From positions 1,024,500-1,088,499 of the forward strand of contig JABACO010000019.1 in the NCBI GenBank assembly GCA_013339895.1: DNA of 64,000 bases, read 5' to 3'. How positions within the stretch are numbered: position 1 is the stretch's first letter; every line of letters begins with the position of its first letter. Both the position numbers and the translations under genes were made by a program. A model generated the notes under the pieces. It saw nothing but the letters and a program-made list of their open reading frames with translations, did not search any database and was not told the DNA's origin. This document shows positions 28,191-39,945 of this stretch, piece after piece. The stretch comes from Ephydatia muelleri (lineage: Eukaryota; Porifera; Demospongiae; Spongillida; Spongillidae).

Positions 28191-31100
28191 TTAGTTTCCT
28201 GACTTTGACCGCAGGTTAACTCGAGAGCCCACGTCAATTTTGGACAATTGAAGGTCGTGGAGTCCCAGGTCGCTACATCTCTTGTCAAAGAACTTCCTTA
28301 GTGATATACCAGCCTTGCCGATGTCAGAGTGCCTCTTGTGGTACAGCATACAGTTGCTGAAGATGAGCTCCATATCTCTAAGGAAGTAGTCAAGGCCACC
28401 ATACTCCCTCGCGTTCAGCTTGTTCTTGATTGTCTTCAGATCCATCGGACTTGCAACCACATCAGCATAATCTGGGAACTGGCAAACACAAGACAATGAC
28501 GGATGGCACATTAATTAAATGCTTGTTGGCACTCCATCTAGGTTTTGAGTGGGGGGGGGGATTAATGGAAGGGTGAACGAGGTTTTGTCAATAAGATAAT
28601 ATAAAGTGATAAATTGTACACAAAGTCTACCTTTTAATTTTGCCAGTGCAAATGTGCAATAGAGCTTACCTCCCTCTTCTTGACCGGTCCTGAAAATGGC
28701 CAGCTATCCTTGTAGTTCTTCACCTCATCCCAAATGGCCTCGCATAGCCGCAGTTCCAGTGCCTGTTGCTCTCTATTAGACGAAGACGTTCCTCTCTTCA
28801 ACGCAGGTTGCGAGCAACGCAGGTCGATGATTGCAGCGACGATGCCCTCAGCCTTACTGAGAAAGGGTGAAGCTTCTTCTGACCTCGGCCTCTTTCGACT
28901 CTGGCTGCCATCGAGCTGCGGAGATGCACCAGAAGACGACTTGCTGCAAGGACTTGCCTCAGATGCGAAGGACACTCTCCTGCGTGGACCTCTGCCCTTG
29001 GTCAAACTGTCTGTTTTCTTTTCCCCGCTGTTCTGGAGCCTGGATGATCGGCGAACCTCCACTGAGTCACTACCTTTGGAACGCCTTGGCCTGCTTGTGG
29101 CTACCTGTCCCTCTTTGTCTGAGCCGTCTTCATCTCCACTGGGCTTTTCCTCACTCTGGTACTCCTCTTCTTCCTTCTCCTCCTCACTTTCACTGGAATT
29201 CTCAATGATCGGCACCCTTTGAGTCCTCTTCCTCGTCTTGCTAGGGGTGAGTGGCTTGCAATCGTAACAAAACCAGTCGCCCTCAGGTATGTCCACCAGT
29301 GGGGGCCGGAGGCAGTACATGTGGTAGCCGTGGTCGCAGCCATCACAGAGGAGCATGTACTCATCTCCACCCTTACGCCTGCAAATACGACAGCGCACGT
29401 TCATAAGGGACCTGCTCCACATGACAGCTCTTTCCAGTGTGGCCAGATGAACAAAGACTTGTGCATAGCTGGTGGACTTGGCTAAGGAAGTCTTCCATTG
29501 CTCCAGACAAATGTCGCTATCCTTTACCGCACCAACCTTTTTAGTGCCCCTCTTGTGTTTCTCATCTACAGCTGTCCCGAGAGGTGGCATGAGGTACTTC
29601 TTTTCAATGCCCGCCTGCACCCATAGGAGGGACCTTGATAGCTGCTCCAATGAATCAACCACTGGCAGGATGGGAACGATAGCTCCACCCCCTTCCTTTG
29701 CAGGCTGGTTGACTTCAGGACAACATTGCTGATCACCATTGGATGCAACGGCACTACCACTGCTCTTGGCCGCACCGCCAGATCGGGCTGCAGCGCCTGT
29801 GGTCTCAATGATGTACCTCCAATCTGCCCTGTTCTCAACGTCCCTCAGATGCCCCAGATTGCCCAGGTATATCTTCTCCTCAATGTCCAAGATCTGCTCC
29901 CTGAGGTAGAGTTCGAGGAACTCGTTGGCTGTTTTCAGAGAGCATTCAGACACTCCATTAGTGGCCTCTAGGGAAGCAGATACGAGTTCATGGGTATCCT
30001 CTGGCGGAGAAGGTTGGAATGGACATTTGGGCAGCAATTTGACAATGTTGTTCTTTTGAGCAAGCAGTTTCGTTTTCAGGCTGTGCTCCCTTATGCCATG
30101 AGAATTTAGAACAGCTACAAGAGATTGGATTGTCTCTTCGGTGGAATAGCACGACCAGTGAACGTGACTGCCTGGAGGATTAGGTGGCATAATGGTGGTG
30201 GAGATAGGACGAAGGTGAGTCACATGCTCATCAGTGGACGCTGCGTCCCCAGACAACTCCATGGCAACCTCTACATCGCTACCCATTTTTGCATCTGCCA
30301 CGACACGCCTGTTGAACTCATTAAGTAAGTCCTTCGCATCGTCCGAAACATCCACTACGTGTTCTACGTACAACCCAGGCAGACAGGGGAACACCCAATA
30401 CCTCCTGTGGTAACGGTCCGTGCCTAGGGGCACAGTCTGGAGGAAAGCTGAGGCAGCACTGACCTCAGCATGCAGTTCATCTATCTGTCGCTCAATCCTT
30501 GCCTTTCTCTCTTCTTCCGTCTCCATCGGATCGTCAGCGACAATGGGCTTAGGAGGCGAACTTTTCACAGCCCCAGAGCTCCCTTCTGCATCCATGTTGG
30601 CTTCTGATGTGTCGTCTTGGTCATTGGACTTGTTTTGTGGCTGTTTGTCGCTCCCCACTGTCTCCTGGTCCATTGTGTTTTCTTTCTCTTTACCCTTTAA
30701 ACTATTGAGTCAGAAATAAAGATTAAAAATTTTGTGTGCCCATTATAACCCACTGGCACCTTTTGTTCCAACAACCCATAATACAAACTGGCAAAAGGGA
30801 TGGGGTGGGGTGGGGGAGTGAACTGGTATGATATAGGTAAGTTAGCCATACAGGTATCTGAGTCCCTGCTAGCCCGACACATGCGCGAGCCAGGGGGATA
30901 GGCCCAGCACCCAGCCAAACCCTTGCTAGGGGCAGGTCGCGTTCAATCATACTGTCCACTAAACTACACTGATCAAGGTTACACATCCTTGTTTGAAGTG
31001 ATGCATTAGTAAAGTAAAGATACAACCCTTACACCAATCAATTCGTGCATGATTTGCAAAGATGTGTTGACCTGTCACAACTCTATGATGCATGCATATG

Positions 31101-34100
31101 TTTGCTGCACTCGTTACCTTATAAGTACATGTACAAAGTATTCTTAAGAACTCCAGATGAGTTGTATGTGCATGCATGCATATATGCACTTGGTGTTCAA
31201 AGAGTTAAGTACCAAAATTGGTATTAATACCAACAATACACTTGTCTCAAAGGTGAACACTATCATTAATCATATTCACAATAACACAACTAGATATTTG
31301 TATGCCAGACTGCTAAAGTCAGTTATTGAACAGCATTCCTAAATTGCAAATTTCCGAGGGGTACATTCTCTTTACAATGGTCTACAAGAAAGCACAACTG
31401 GTTTGTAAACAGGAGGGGGAGGGGAAAGTGAGGGTCCATTGTGTGGAGGCGAAAGTGAGGGTCCATTGTGTGGAGGGGAAAGTGAGGGTCCATTGTGTGG
31501 AGGGAGAAGTAGTGAGGGTCCATTGTGTGGAGGGGAAAGTGAGGGTCCATTGTGTGGAGGGAGAAGTAGTGAGGGTCCATTGTGTGTAGGAGAAAGTGAA
31601 GGGTCAGGAGATGTAACACAGACTTGTAACAAGGTAGCAATACATACAAATGAAACCACATCATTAACAAGTTCCTGCCCAATAGAACCAAAACACACAA
31701 GGTATCGGGTGCAGCCCACCTATCGCTTTTCCGCTTTTTTTGGTTCTTCGGATTTGCCTTCTTCCCCTTCTGCTCTTTCTCCTTCTTCCTTCTCTCCTCC
31801 GCCAGACAAAGTTCCCTCAGTTCCCTCAGTGCCTTCTTCAGCCGTGCCCTTGCCACCTCGATGTGGTCCCTGGAGACCGAATAGGACAGCAGTTGGGAAC
31901 ACAGAGTCGAGAGCACCTCCAGCTTATCGGCCGGTTGGAGGTCGTACACTGCCACGCGGGCCAGCCTCTCAAGGAGATCAGGTCGTCTCAGCTGGAGTTC
32001 CACCGCTGGGTCGTCAGCGTCGGAGTAACCTCCCCGGTGGGCATGGCGAAACCAACTCTTCTCTCCCGTGGCCGCGTAGCCACCACTGGACAGCAGATGG
32101 AGTCGCAGGACCTCCGAGCACGTGTAGGGGTCCAGAATGAGCTCGTGGAGGTACGCAGATTGAGTCACTAGGGGCCACTTGGCTGCTGCCTGCGCTGCTA
32201 CCTTGATGGTGTCTAGTCTTCGGTCGAGCCTCTTGTTGTCCACCATTTCATCCTCCTCTTCCTCGCTGAGATGACCATCATCCAACTTCTTCTCAAACTC
32301 TGGTTTGTCCCCTCCTTCAGCACTGACTTTGTTGTCCGCCTCTGTATGCATGGTCTCCTCCTCTTCTTTAATTCCTTCCTTATTCTCTTTGCCTTCCTCT
32401 GGCTCCTTCTTGGTTCCTTCTGTGTCAAGGAGAGACTTCTTCTCACTTGAAACCACGCCCACATGAAATTCGTGTTCTTCTTCCTTATATGCAAAGATGG
32501 TTTGCAGAAGAAATCGAATGATGTCAAACAGGTTACTGTCCAAGTTGCATGATGTCAATGCATACTCCATCTCATCTGCAGATGGAAGGGGTTAAACTAA
32601 ATACTGCTGATGGTAAATTTAAAGAAATGAAATAAAAACATAATGATGGTACCAGTAATTAATGCAATGCGGATATCACATCTACCTAGCTCTACATCAA
32701 GCCGCTAGCCACCAAAACAGAAGCAAATAAATGCGTCCTTCTAGACTTATGGGCGTATGTGTATGAGTTTAGGCTAATTAGTTCACACAAATGGTAAGCC
32801 CATCATTACAATTATCATGCTTCTAACCATAAACAGACATGCTTCTACCTCGTAAACAGTACACACCTACATGCCTCCAATTCCATTTCCCTCTTCCGTG
32901 CACATGATTAAGTAATTCGTTTAACCATTAACAGACATGACGACAAAAAAAAAAGGTCAATGGCCTCTTCAAATCAAAACCAAACCTTTTTTCTTAGGTC
33001 AGCCCAGTTTACTGTGGCACCAGCCCAGTCCGTAACTTAACCAGTACAGTACAAAAAAGGACTTAATAGCACTTGGAATATTGAGATAAACTGAATGGAC
33101 CTAAACACATCAACACTCATGTGACAATATGCACATAAATGGAATGTTCTATACGAAAATGGGTCTTGTGGATTTTATTTTATAACATAGAATATGGAAC
33201 GTTCTATACGAAAATGGGTCATGTGGATTTCATTTTATAACATAAAATTTAAATCGATATATCTTCCGGAATATTAACGCTATCGGGTTCCTATTTTTAA
33301 CACAACATACCACACCATTACTATATGTGAAAATCCAATTTGGTGTCTTACACATGCGGGGTACTGACGTTTCAAGGTCCGATACCCCGTAGGGTTCAAA
33401 ACGGCCACATCTTCAGGTAGGAGTGTCCAAATCGGTTCAAAATAGGTACCTATGTAGAAGGGTCCTACCACTATTGATTTGTTCTGTTCGTTAATTTTTG
33501 CATTATCCGTTATGGAGATACAAGGGTGCAAAGAAATTGCATATTTCCCGGGCGTTACGCGCCATTAACGTATTTACGAGGACGTCCTCGAAGCCAGTCG
33601 TAATATTTCATGGCGCGTAACGCCCGGGAAATATGCAATTTCTTTGCACACTTGTATCTCCACAACGGATAAAGCAAAAATTAACGAACAGAGCAAATCA
33701 ATAGTGGTAAGACCCTTCTACATAGCTATCGATTTTGAACCAATTTGGACACTCCTACCTGAAGATGTGGCCGTTTTGAACCCTACGGGGTATCGGACAT
33801 TGAAACGTCGGTACCCCGCATGTGTAAGACACCAAAATGAACTTTCACATATAGTAATAGTGTGGTATGTTGTGTTAAAAATAGGAACCCGATAGCGTTA
33901 ATATTTCGGAAGATATATCGATTTAAATTTTATGTTATAAAATGAAATCCACAAGACCCATTTTCGTATAGAACGTTCCATATATCTTCCGAAATATTAA
34001 CGCTATCGGGTTCCTATTTTTAACACAACATACCACACCATTACTATATGTGAATATTCATTTTGGTGTCTTACACATGTGGGGTACCGACTTTTCAAGG

Positions 34101-36552
34101 TCCAATACCCTGTAGGGTTCAAAATAGGTACCTATGTAGAAGGGTACCGCTATTGATTTGTTCTGTTCGTTAAGTTTTGCTTAATCCGTTATGGAGATAC
34201 AAGTGTGCAAAGAAATTGCATATTTCCCGGGCGTTACGCGCCATTAACGTATTACGACTGACTTTGAGGACGTCCTCGTAATACGTTAATGGCACGTAAC
34301 GCCCGGGAAATATGCAATTTCTTTGCACACTTGTATCTCCATAACGGATAAAGCAAAAATTAACGAACAGAACAAATCAATAGCGGTAGGACCCTTCTAC
34401 ATAGGTACCTATTTTGAACCGATTTGAACATCCTACCTGAAGATGTGGCCATTTTGAACCCTACGAGGTATCGGACCATGTAACGTCGGTACCCCGCATG
34501 TGTAAGACAAAAAAAATGGATTTTCACATACAGTAATGGTGTGGTATGTTGTGTTAAAAATAGGAACCCGATAGCGTTAATATTTCATCGATTTAGATTT
34601 TATGTTATAAAATAAAATCCACAAGACCCATTTTCGTATAGAACGTTCCAAATGATGTCATATCACCACTTGAATAAAGACTTGTGGAACCCAATTTCAA
34701 CATTTTTTTAAACCTAATTGCTCTGTCTAAAACATTACTATGAAGACATTAATAAAGAAGCTATTAAAAACCTCCCACAACACATGGAAAGATATATCTC
34801 ACAGAGATGCTGATGTTCTCAGAACAGTGGCCCCTTGCCTTACCAAAAGTGATGATCTCTGCAATGAAGTCTTTGATATTGAAAAGTGACCCAAAAGTAT
34901 GCAGAAACTCCATCACCATCACGGTCTGCCCAAACAGCTCATTAGGGAGCTTAGTTCTGATTGGAGTTGGAGTGGGCAGAGGCTGCAGAGAAAGGAATAA
35001 TGACCACTCATGTGTTGAGCACACTGGGTTTAGTAGCACACTCACCGCGCTGCCCTCACACAGCAGGTCTTCACGAGGTTTCATCAGCTCCCTCTGCCTC
35101 ATCCTCTCCTGTCTCTTGAGCTGGTGAGACCTCCTCAATTTCTCCAGCCGCTCCTCCTTCTTGAACTCTCTCTGTGCCACCACCAGTGCGTCCACTTTCT
35201 GCTTCATCTCGGTCCACTCAGCCTCAGACAGGTGCTTGGAAGAATCATTCTTGTGCACGCTTCTCTTCAGGTCCATTTGCTTCATCTTCTTGGCTCTGTT
35301 GAGGGCTTTCAGAGCTTCCATCTTACCGATAGAGAAGGCCTGCGGTGTTTTGGGTCCATTCATCTTTGGTGTGCTGACCACTGCGCCGTCCACACTACTG
35401 CTAGAAAGGTTCTGAGATTTCCCCTTCTTCCCCTTTCCCCCTCCTTTCCCTTTGGGTGTCTTCTTCGGTTTCCCAGCTTTACTACCTTTAGCAGACGAGC
35501 CTTTGGACTTGCTGGATGATCCCACCGACGTATTCAAAGATTTCGGTCTTTTGGGCTCAGACGTGGATCCAGGACTGAAAAAATTGTCCAGGCTTGCCTG
35601 CGCTAGATTTCTCTTCTTCTCGGAGTTCAGCAATGGGGAGGACAGCATGTCAGTCAGGTCTTGGGTCAATGGCCCAAGTGAGAACTTCTGAACATACTGA
35701 TCCTACAAAACAGTCACAAGGGTCACATATCAACGGATAAAAATGCAATCAATTCTTTCCCTTGCTCACTACCTTGACCATGATTGGGTGTCTATCGCTG
35801 GGCTTGTACACAGCATTCTTCATGAAGAGCCTCACTTTCTCCCTTGTAAAAACGCTCTTCGATCGACTAAAAAAAAGTACAAGGTTTTAACATTCACAAC
35901 TGCACACTGGGACTTACAAAATGCACACTAAACCAAAGAGTTGGGCCTCACCTCAACTGACCAGCTGAGGTCTGCAACACGGTGCCTGGCAGCGCCACAT
36001 CTTGCACAACATACTGGTACTTCGATGGGTCCAGGTTGACTTCTGGGGAGAGAAGTATGTTGGACCATTTTGCGTTCGGACGCTTCTTGTTCAGACTGCT
36101 GGCCGACTTCTGATGCTCCGAAGTGTCGAGCAAGCCGTTTTGAAGCGAGGGTGCTGTAATAGGCGTGGCCTCTCGCAGAGGAGATGTGGTTTCATTGTGG
36201 TTGGGAGTCCCAGTTGCTGAGCTGGCTGCACATGCAATGGGTGGAGTCAGCTGAGCTGGCAAACTGGACAATGGCTGAACGGCTGCAGGCTCCTTGTCAC
36301 ATTCCGGCAGTATAACCCTGGTGACTTGCACCTGCAAGCAAGACCTGCAAATGCTGTACATCAACGCAAGTTGGGCTGACAGCATACAATATTATTTATA
36401 TATTTAGAAACCCAACAAAACCATTGGTACACCAGACCACACCCACTGTGAATGAGATAAGGTTACATGTACATACACACATAAATACACACACACAAAT
36501 ACACACACATGCAAATATACACGCAAATACACAGACACATGCACACACGCAA

Positions 36553-36616
<64 letters not shown>

Positions 36617-37209
36617 ACAGACTCATGCACACACTGGTGCAGTACACACACAAATGTGACAAAGCCATACCTGCAGCCATTGGTGGTAGCTTGAGAAAGG
36701 TCCAGCTGCTCTCCCACTATGAACCTCTCACGATAGAAGGCTATGATTTCGTCCTCCAACATCTTCATGTTAGTTCGTGCCGAGTTGTGAACAAGTGCTA
36801 GAATTGCCCGCTGGAAGTGAGGGGGCATTGCATCCAGGAGGGACTTGGTTTCCTGCTCACTGGCAACGGCCTGTGCATAAGTTAGACCATTCTTGCCAGA
36901 GTATTCACAAGTCCAAACGAGGCTGTTGCACAAGTAGTAGCGATTGAAGAACTTCCTAAAATTAAACGTTATTACATCACATCACGCAACTACTAAATTA
37001 AATTCAAATGTTATATGGCTTTTCAAAAAAAAATGCTTGCACAATGTATTAATGTACTTCTAATTAGCGCACGAGTTTCGCACTAAGCTTGCTTACTCGT
37101 AATCTCTGAACACTTCCTGAGTAGGACGACACAAAAACACCTCTTCATCCGGCTTTAAATCACTTGGAGGTGGCTCTGGTTTGAACGGCGCGTTGTGAAG
37201 GAGGGGCAT
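28191..37209 (-). CDS. BAZ1A: BAZ1A / ACF1 chromatin-remodelling subunit
   Basis: Large non-catalytic subunit of the ISWI complexes ACF/CHRAC, which space nucleosomes. Nine phase-consistent exons: 37097-37209, 36671-36955, 35952-36344, 35773-35866, 35046-35702, 34844-34982, 31720-32575, 28670-30701 and 28191-28478, about 1,620 aa. Domains in order: WAC (start MPLLHNAPFKPEPPPSDLKP, CNSLVWTCEYSGKNGLTYAQ); a basic linker; DDT, beginning TPIRTKLPNELFGQTVMVME and crossing the exon junction at 34844; the WAKZ/WHIM region with LGTDRYHRRYWVFPCLPGLY; a PHD finger CRICRRKGGDEYMLLCDGCD..DWFCYDC; a Ser/Glu-rich basic spacer; and a C-terminal bromodomain (DYADVVASPMDLKTIKNKLN, MELIFSNCMLYH). Domain order and the MPLLH start match animal ACF1. 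The intron 32576-34843 holds the foldback elements. It is divergent from TBP. Confidence 0.95.
31420..31602. repeat. 27-bp minisatellite
   Basis: Seven copies of GGGTCCATTGTGTGGAGGGG plus AAAGTGA, in the BAZ1A intron between 30702 and 31719. Confidence 0.93.
33196..34656. mobile_element. Two tandem large foldback elements
   Basis: First element about 33196-33982: its outer ends are GGAACGTTCTATACGAAAAT and its reverse complement, with arms of about 390 bp folding back around a palindromic centre near 33583 (ACGAGGACGTCCTCG). A second, slightly diverged copy follows at about 33983-34656, with the same central palindrome near 34270. Further end fragments lie at 33140-33195. The arms carry GGGCGTTACGCGCCATTAAC and the core TAACGCTATCGGGTTCCTAT. 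Each arm of the first element contains an 83-codon open frame (33280-33531 minus, 33644-33895 plus) of the same sequence, without recognisable motif. No transposase is seen, so these are non-autonomous. Confidence 0.85.
36555..36618. repeat. (CA)n microsatellite
   Basis: About 55 bp of CA preceded by ACACGCAAAT units, in BAZ1A intron 2. Confidence 0.93.
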
Positions 37210-37457
37210 CTTTTTACTTTCAGTAGTAGTAGTTTCATCCAGTAAACTGCACTGCTGAATGCTTGTAGGACATGCAGCAATACCGATAAAATAAAACTAA
37301 AAAAAAGACGTTGAAGTATTAACTTTTGCTCAACAACTCCCCTTTTTTCGCGCCACTTACCCCGCTAACCAATAACTAGATCATTATTAGCGAATCTCGT
37401 GCATACACGTGACGTGACGTTATAAATAACACTGCCTAGTTGTAGAGAATAAAAGGA
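37210..37457. promoter_or_regulatory. Bidirectional BAZ1A / TBP promoter with TATA element
   Basis: The start codons are 248 bp apart. A TATAAATA at 37421-37428 lies 30 bp before the TBP start codon, directly preceded by overlapping CACGTGACGTGACGT (E-box/CRE-like). The short distance implies a very short TBP 5' UTR. No TATA box is seen for BAZ1A. Confidence 0.5.
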
Positions 37458-39113
37458 ATGGAGAGCGGGTCCAGAGACGGCCGTGATGTCCATCACGGAG
37501 CAGCCATGGTCATGCCTTCACCACTTCATGAACCCATGACTCCAATGACACGTTTTATGGATGTGAGAATCAGTGTTCTGTTAACATGAGCGTGTTTCAC
37601 GTGTGTGTGTGTGTGTGTGTGCGTGTGGATATGTGTGTTCTTGCAGCAACAAATACTTCCACGTACACCCAGTGAACACCCCACTCCCACAACCAACAAT
37701 CCAACGAGCTTAATGCCTCCGCCGTCTGCCCCACCGTCGCACCACTTGCTGCATTCCTTATCGGCGCCTTCCCCGGCAGGCCTCTATCCTAACCCAGTGT
37801 CGCCGCGCACGCCGCTGTCTTCGGCAGGCGTCACTCCAGAGAGCATCGGCATTGAGCCACAGCTTCAGTGAGCGTAGTAGTAGTAGCAACAAGTAATGCA
37901 CGTTGTAAACGGTTTCTAAATGATAAATTGTGCATCGGAGTATACGGTACGCCCTCCTTCCCTCCCGCCCTCCTTCCCTCCCGCCCTACTGAGTATTGTT
38001 TTAAGTCTGCCCCGTACTTTAAATTGCTTGGTGTGCTCTGATAAGGAATCCCGTTACTTTTCACCCAGGAACATTGTGTCCACTGTAAATCTTGGCTGCA
38101 AGTTGGACCTCAAAAAGATTGCCCTCCATGCAAGAAACGCGGAGTACAACCCTAAGGTAATATCGCGGCCCTTTGCAGTGCACACTGACGTCCTGGATGC
38201 AACCAAGATTTATGAACGTTTTGTTCTTCATTTACGTGCGCACAGCGATTTGCTGCGGTGATCATGCGCATCAGGGACCCCAGGACAACAGCCCTCGTGT
38301 TTAGCTCGGGAAAGATGGTGTGCACAGGAGCAAAAAGGCAAGTTCGACTTCATTCTAAAGTGTGTGTGTGTGTGTGTGGGGGGGGGGGTGTATGTACATG
38401 TGTGTGTGTGTGTGTCTATCTGTCTGTCTGCTGTGTGTCTGTGTGTAATGTGCATGCGTGTGTGCACACTTGCAGTGAAGACCTTTCCAGACTGGCTGCT
38501 CGTAAGTATGCGAGGATCATTCAGAAGCTTGGTTTTCCAGTAAGGGAGGCCTCTTTGGTTTATCTTTCATACAAACTTTACATCCTGTCCCATGACGCTC
38601 CTGTTCCATGACGCTCCTGTCCCATGATGCTCCTGTCCCATGACGCTCCTGTCCCATGACGCTCCTGTCCCATGACGCTCCTGTCCCATGACGCTCCCCT
38701 GTGGCAGGCACGTTTCATGGAGTTCAAGATACAAAACATGGTTGGCAGCTGTGATGTTAAGTTCCCTATTCGTCTGGAAGGTTTGGTTGTCCAGCACTCC
38801 CAGTTCTCAAGGTCAGACTGGCGTTGCTTGTGAGGATCGTCCACCACGTGATGCTGTTTGTCTCTCGCAGCTACGAGCCTGAGCTTTTCCCTGGGTTGAT
38901 CTACAGAATGGTGAAGCCAAGGATTGTTCTGCTCATCTTTGTGTCGGGAAAGGTTGTGCTGACAGGTATGGTGTGTGTGTGTGTGGGGGGGGGGGGTTGC
39001 TGTACTACCTGCTCTTCACTTGCTGACAAATTAAAGGTGCCAAAGAGCGTACAGAGATCATAGAGGCATTCCACAACATCTATCCCATTCTGAAAAACTT
39101 CAAGAAGACATAG
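37458..39113 (+). CDS. TBP: TATA-box-binding protein
   Basis: General transcription factor that nucleates pre-initiation complexes. Eight phase-consistent exons: 37458-37562, 37647-37867, 38069-38156, 38246-38337, 38476-38539, 38708-38811, 38871-38965 and 39037-39113, about 281 aa. The N-terminal 100 residues are Pro/Ser/Thr-rich and lack a long polyglutamine tract. The C-terminal core is the two-repeat saddle: [78 protein letters not shown], then [38 protein letters not shown] and [14 protein letters not shown]. The intron 38338-38475 begins with GC rather than GT (AAAAAG|GCAAGT). A 16-bp minisatellite sits just before the exon at 38708. Confidence 0.98.
38590..38697. repeat. 16-bp minisatellite CATGACGCTCCTGTCC
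   Basis: Seven tandem copies in the TBP intron, ending about 10 bp before the acceptor at 38707, so they overlap the likely branch-point region. Confidence 0.93.
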
Positions 39114-39741
39114 CTGCAATTTTTGTGGCAGTCCTTGTTTGTGCCTGCCGCCACTGATTTCTCTGTTAGTCAGAACTGTGAACAACTCTGCCATTGTGTT
39201 CTCTGTTTGTTACTCTGTGAATCTTGATCCTTTTTTTTTTTTTCATAATCACAATTTCAGCAGGTATTGATCACCAATGAGCTGTGTGCTACACGTGTTA
39301 CTGTGCATTGAAAAGTATTGCTTTACAATGGGCTATGGAGGACAAATCATTATAATTAGGTTCAATATTAAGGGATCATTTATAATTAGCTTCAATATTA
39401 AGGGAAGATTAATTATTGCTGCCTTGTATGCAATTGAATTGCAGAATAATTTTCAACCTGCAATACAATAACTATGACTTATACAAGGATTACTCTTTAG
39501 GACCATTTTTTTGCCCTTCCTTCCTAGTAGGATGGTCTTGCATCCTTTGGTTATAGAAGTGTTTGGAGGATGGGGCAATGGAAGCTGTCAAACTATTTCA
39601 AGAAAACTAGCCACCCAGCCATGCTGATCCTTCATTAACGTATATATCAACCATCTACTGTCATGAGACAAAATCCCAGAGCAATTCTGGCCAGAAGTGT
39701 ATCACCAGTCTCCGTTTGTAATCGTAGCTGCTATGTGTGGG

Positions 39742-39780
<39 letters not shown>

Positions 39781-39945
39781 ATGGGTGTGTTTTGGTATTA
39801 GCATTATGGATTCTCACCATTTGTTAGCATGAAGCTGTATGAATAAGTTGTGAATTACTACTTCATAAGCTTGCCATATACTGTTTAGATACTGTGAAAA
39901 AGCACACTACCACCACCACCACCACATAGGTCTCCATCACCAGCC
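39114..39945. other. Spacer between convergent TBP and fumarase genes
   Basis: 3' flanks. Contains a T-run (39232-39243), a direct repeat of AAGGGATCATTTATAATTAG-like sequence (39350-39420), a (GT)n run (39743-39779) and a (CAC)n run near the fumarase stop. No gene seen. Confidence 0.5.

Noticed and set aside
28734-29222. Plus-strand open frame of 162 codons
   Set aside because: Antisense shadow of the BAZ1A exon 28670-30701.
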